Origin: Bacteroidota bacterium
GTDB taxonomy: Bacteria > Bacteroidota > Bacteroidia > Cytophagales > Hymenobacteraceae
Reading direction: 5' to 3'
Length of the DNA stretch: 6,308 nucleotides
Assembly: GCA_023424725.1 (NCBI GenBank)
Contig: JAFADQ010000217.1
Location: forward strand, 1 to 6,308
Shown: in pieces, positions 5,263 to 6,308 of the stretch
Numbering within the stretch: position 1 is the stretch's first letter
Layout: every line of letters begins with the position of its first letter
Made by a program: the position numbers and the translations under genes
Notes under the pieces: model-generated
The model's input: the letters and a program-made list of their open reading frames with translations, nothing else
What the model was told of the DNA's origin: nothing
Databases searched by the model: none

Positions 5263-6308
5263 TTACTCTGTTTTTTTCGGTACTTCCAGTTGTCCTTCTT
5301 CCTGCTGCAAAATTGCTTCTTCGGGATCTTCGGGCAGCAATTCGTCTATGTATTTATCGTCGGCTACTTCCTGCAACCTTGCCGGATCTATCAGGCCAAT
5401 AGAAGCGGCATGTTCTGCGGCGCGAAGCGAATTTTCTACCAGCAGCATTTCTACTTCGCCGCCTTGCTTTAGCTCATCGGCCACCGAAACGGCAATTTCG
5501 GCTCGCTCGGGCACTTTTACATCGCGTATATAAATGGCTTTTATGCGGCCCGGAAATTTCTTCACCACTTCTCTGTAAATAACAGGGTCTTGCTGGCCGC
5601 TGTCGCCAATTAAAACAAAAGGCAAAGTAGGGTAGGTAAGCAGTATGTTCTCTATTTCGTGCATTTTGTGGCTCAGGTGGTCTTTCCCCAGAAAATGCTC
5701 GCTGCTGATGCCAATATCGCGCAGCAAAATAGGGCCGTGGGGTAACTTCTGCACATCCAGATAATCCAGCAGCATGTCGTACAAATTCCAGGGGCTGCTG
5801 GATACGTAAAAGAAAGGGTTGTTTCGCTTACCGTTTCTGCCCAACAATAGCGCTCTGAAAAAAGCGGTGGTTCCGGCAAAGGGCAACCGCGTGCGGGAGT
5901 TATGAAAAAGGCTGGTTTCGGCTAATTTAAACAGATTGGTGGCGCCGGTTTTTATAATGGTATCGTCTATATCGCTTATAATTCCAAATTCGGCATCGTT
6001 AGGCGGTACCATTATTTCGGCCAGCGCGGTAAGGCCAACGGGCACTTCTTTTAGCGGCGCATCTTTTAGTGTAACAGTGGCAAACTGATACAATTCGTCC
6101 TGCGAGAGGGGCTGCGAAGGCTCAATATTCAATACAAAAAAACCTTCCTCATCGGTCATTACCAACTGGTTGTGCCCCTGAAAACTTACCGTAAGCTGCG
6201 CGTTTGGTATTTCGTCTGTCTCGAAGCGGCGGTAAATATTTACGATATTATCGAATACGGTGTGATGATCGGCGGCAGTGGTAATTCCCTTATCTGCCAG
6301 CAAACGGC
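5263..6308 (-). CDS. App1-type phosphatidate phosphatase (DUF2183), 5' partial
   Basis: HAD-superfamily phosphatase of the App1 family (yeast App1 dephosphorylates phosphatidic acid to diacylglycerol). The N-terminus is cut by the window edge: the frame stays open and only a TTG (6301-6303) is available as start, so the true start lies to the right. Numbering from that codon, residues 1-100 form the N-terminal beta-rich region with TDEEGFFVL, typical of the family. The catalytic domain follows: DIDDTI (D111 nucleophile, D113 acid/base), YVSSSPWN (motif II, S168-S170), HKMHEIENIL (motif III, K213) and GDSGQQDP (motif IV, D234 and D239). A Glu/Asp-rich tail (about 315-346) ends the protein. Catalytic residues are intact. 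Bacterial substrates are mostly untested. It converges on the DUF4440 gene with an 86-base gap. The lipid kinase to the left could catalyse the opposite reaction. Confidence 0.92.
   Translation of the reverse strand, partial: RLLADKGITTAADHHTVFDNIVNIYRRFETDEIPNAQLTVSFQGHNQLVMTDEEGFFVLNIEPSQPLSQDELYQFATVTLKDAPLKEVPVGLTALAEIMVPPNDAEFGIISDIDDTIIKTGATNLFKLAETSLFHNSRTRLPFAGTTAFFRALLLGRNGKRNNPFFYVSSSPWNLYDMLLDYLDVQKLPHGPILLRDIGISSEHFLGKDHLSHKMHEIENILLTYPTLPFVLIGDSGQQDPVIYREVVKKFPGRIKAIYIRDVKVPERAEIAVSVADELKQGGEVEMLLVENSLRAAEHAASIGLIDPARLQEVADDKYIDELLPEDPEEAILQQEEGQLEVPKKTE

Noticed and set aside
1..6308. CRISPR array, tRNA/rRNA gene, insertion sequence or toxin-antitoxin pair
   Set aside because: No spaced direct repeats, no cloverleaf-like or rRNA-like sequence, no transposase and no paired small genes were seen; the gaps are all under 150 bases.

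Overview
The window looks like an ordinary chromosomal segment from a member of the Bacteroidota, most likely Cytophagales (Hymenobacteraceae-like: Pontibacter, Adhaeribacter or Hymenobacter relatives). Three things suggest this. The start codons are preceded by A/T-rich sequence rather than Shine-Dalgarno motifs. There is one good match to the Bacteroidota -7 promoter element TAnnTTTG. The families and their wording are typical of the group: a PAP-like metallophosphoesterase with the GDNVYPVGLP signature, a stand-alone LON-domain protein and a small DUF4440 lipoprotein. The genus is inferred by eye, not from a database search.

Seven protein genes fill almost all the DNA, in the order + + | - - | + + | -. 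Left block, plus strand: an inner-membrane-anchored M48 zinc metalloprotease (25-834) and, 24 bases later, a YegS/DgkB-type lipid kinase (859-1752). Second block, minus strand: a LON substrate-binding-domain protein (3129-3731) followed by a membrane-anchored metallophosphoesterase (1875-3074). Third block, plus strand: the monofunctional peptidoglycan glycosyltransferase MtgA (3880-4668) and a small DUF4440/SnoaL-like predicted lipoprotein (4721-5176). Right edge, minus strand: an App1-type phosphatidate phosphatase (DUF2183) whose N-terminus lies beyond the window.

Two convergent gaps (1753-1874 and 5177-5262) carry inverted repeats that could end transcription but lack classical U-tracts. 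The single divergent gap (3732-3879) holds a promoter-like TAAATTTG box just upstream of mtgA and a 6-bp dyad followed by seven T on the plus strand. No RNA genes, insertion sequences, CRISPR arrays or other mobile elements were seen.

The common theme is cell-envelope upkeep: protein quality control (M48), phospholipid head-group chemistry (lipid kinase and App1, which could run opposite reactions between diacylglycerol and phosphatidic acid), glycan-strand synthesis (MtgA), and two further envelope-anchored proteins of unknown substrate. I found no convincing new defence or mobile system. The points most worth a second look are the kinase/phosphatase pairing, the PAP-like phosphoesterase standing alone, and the dyad in the divergent gap.
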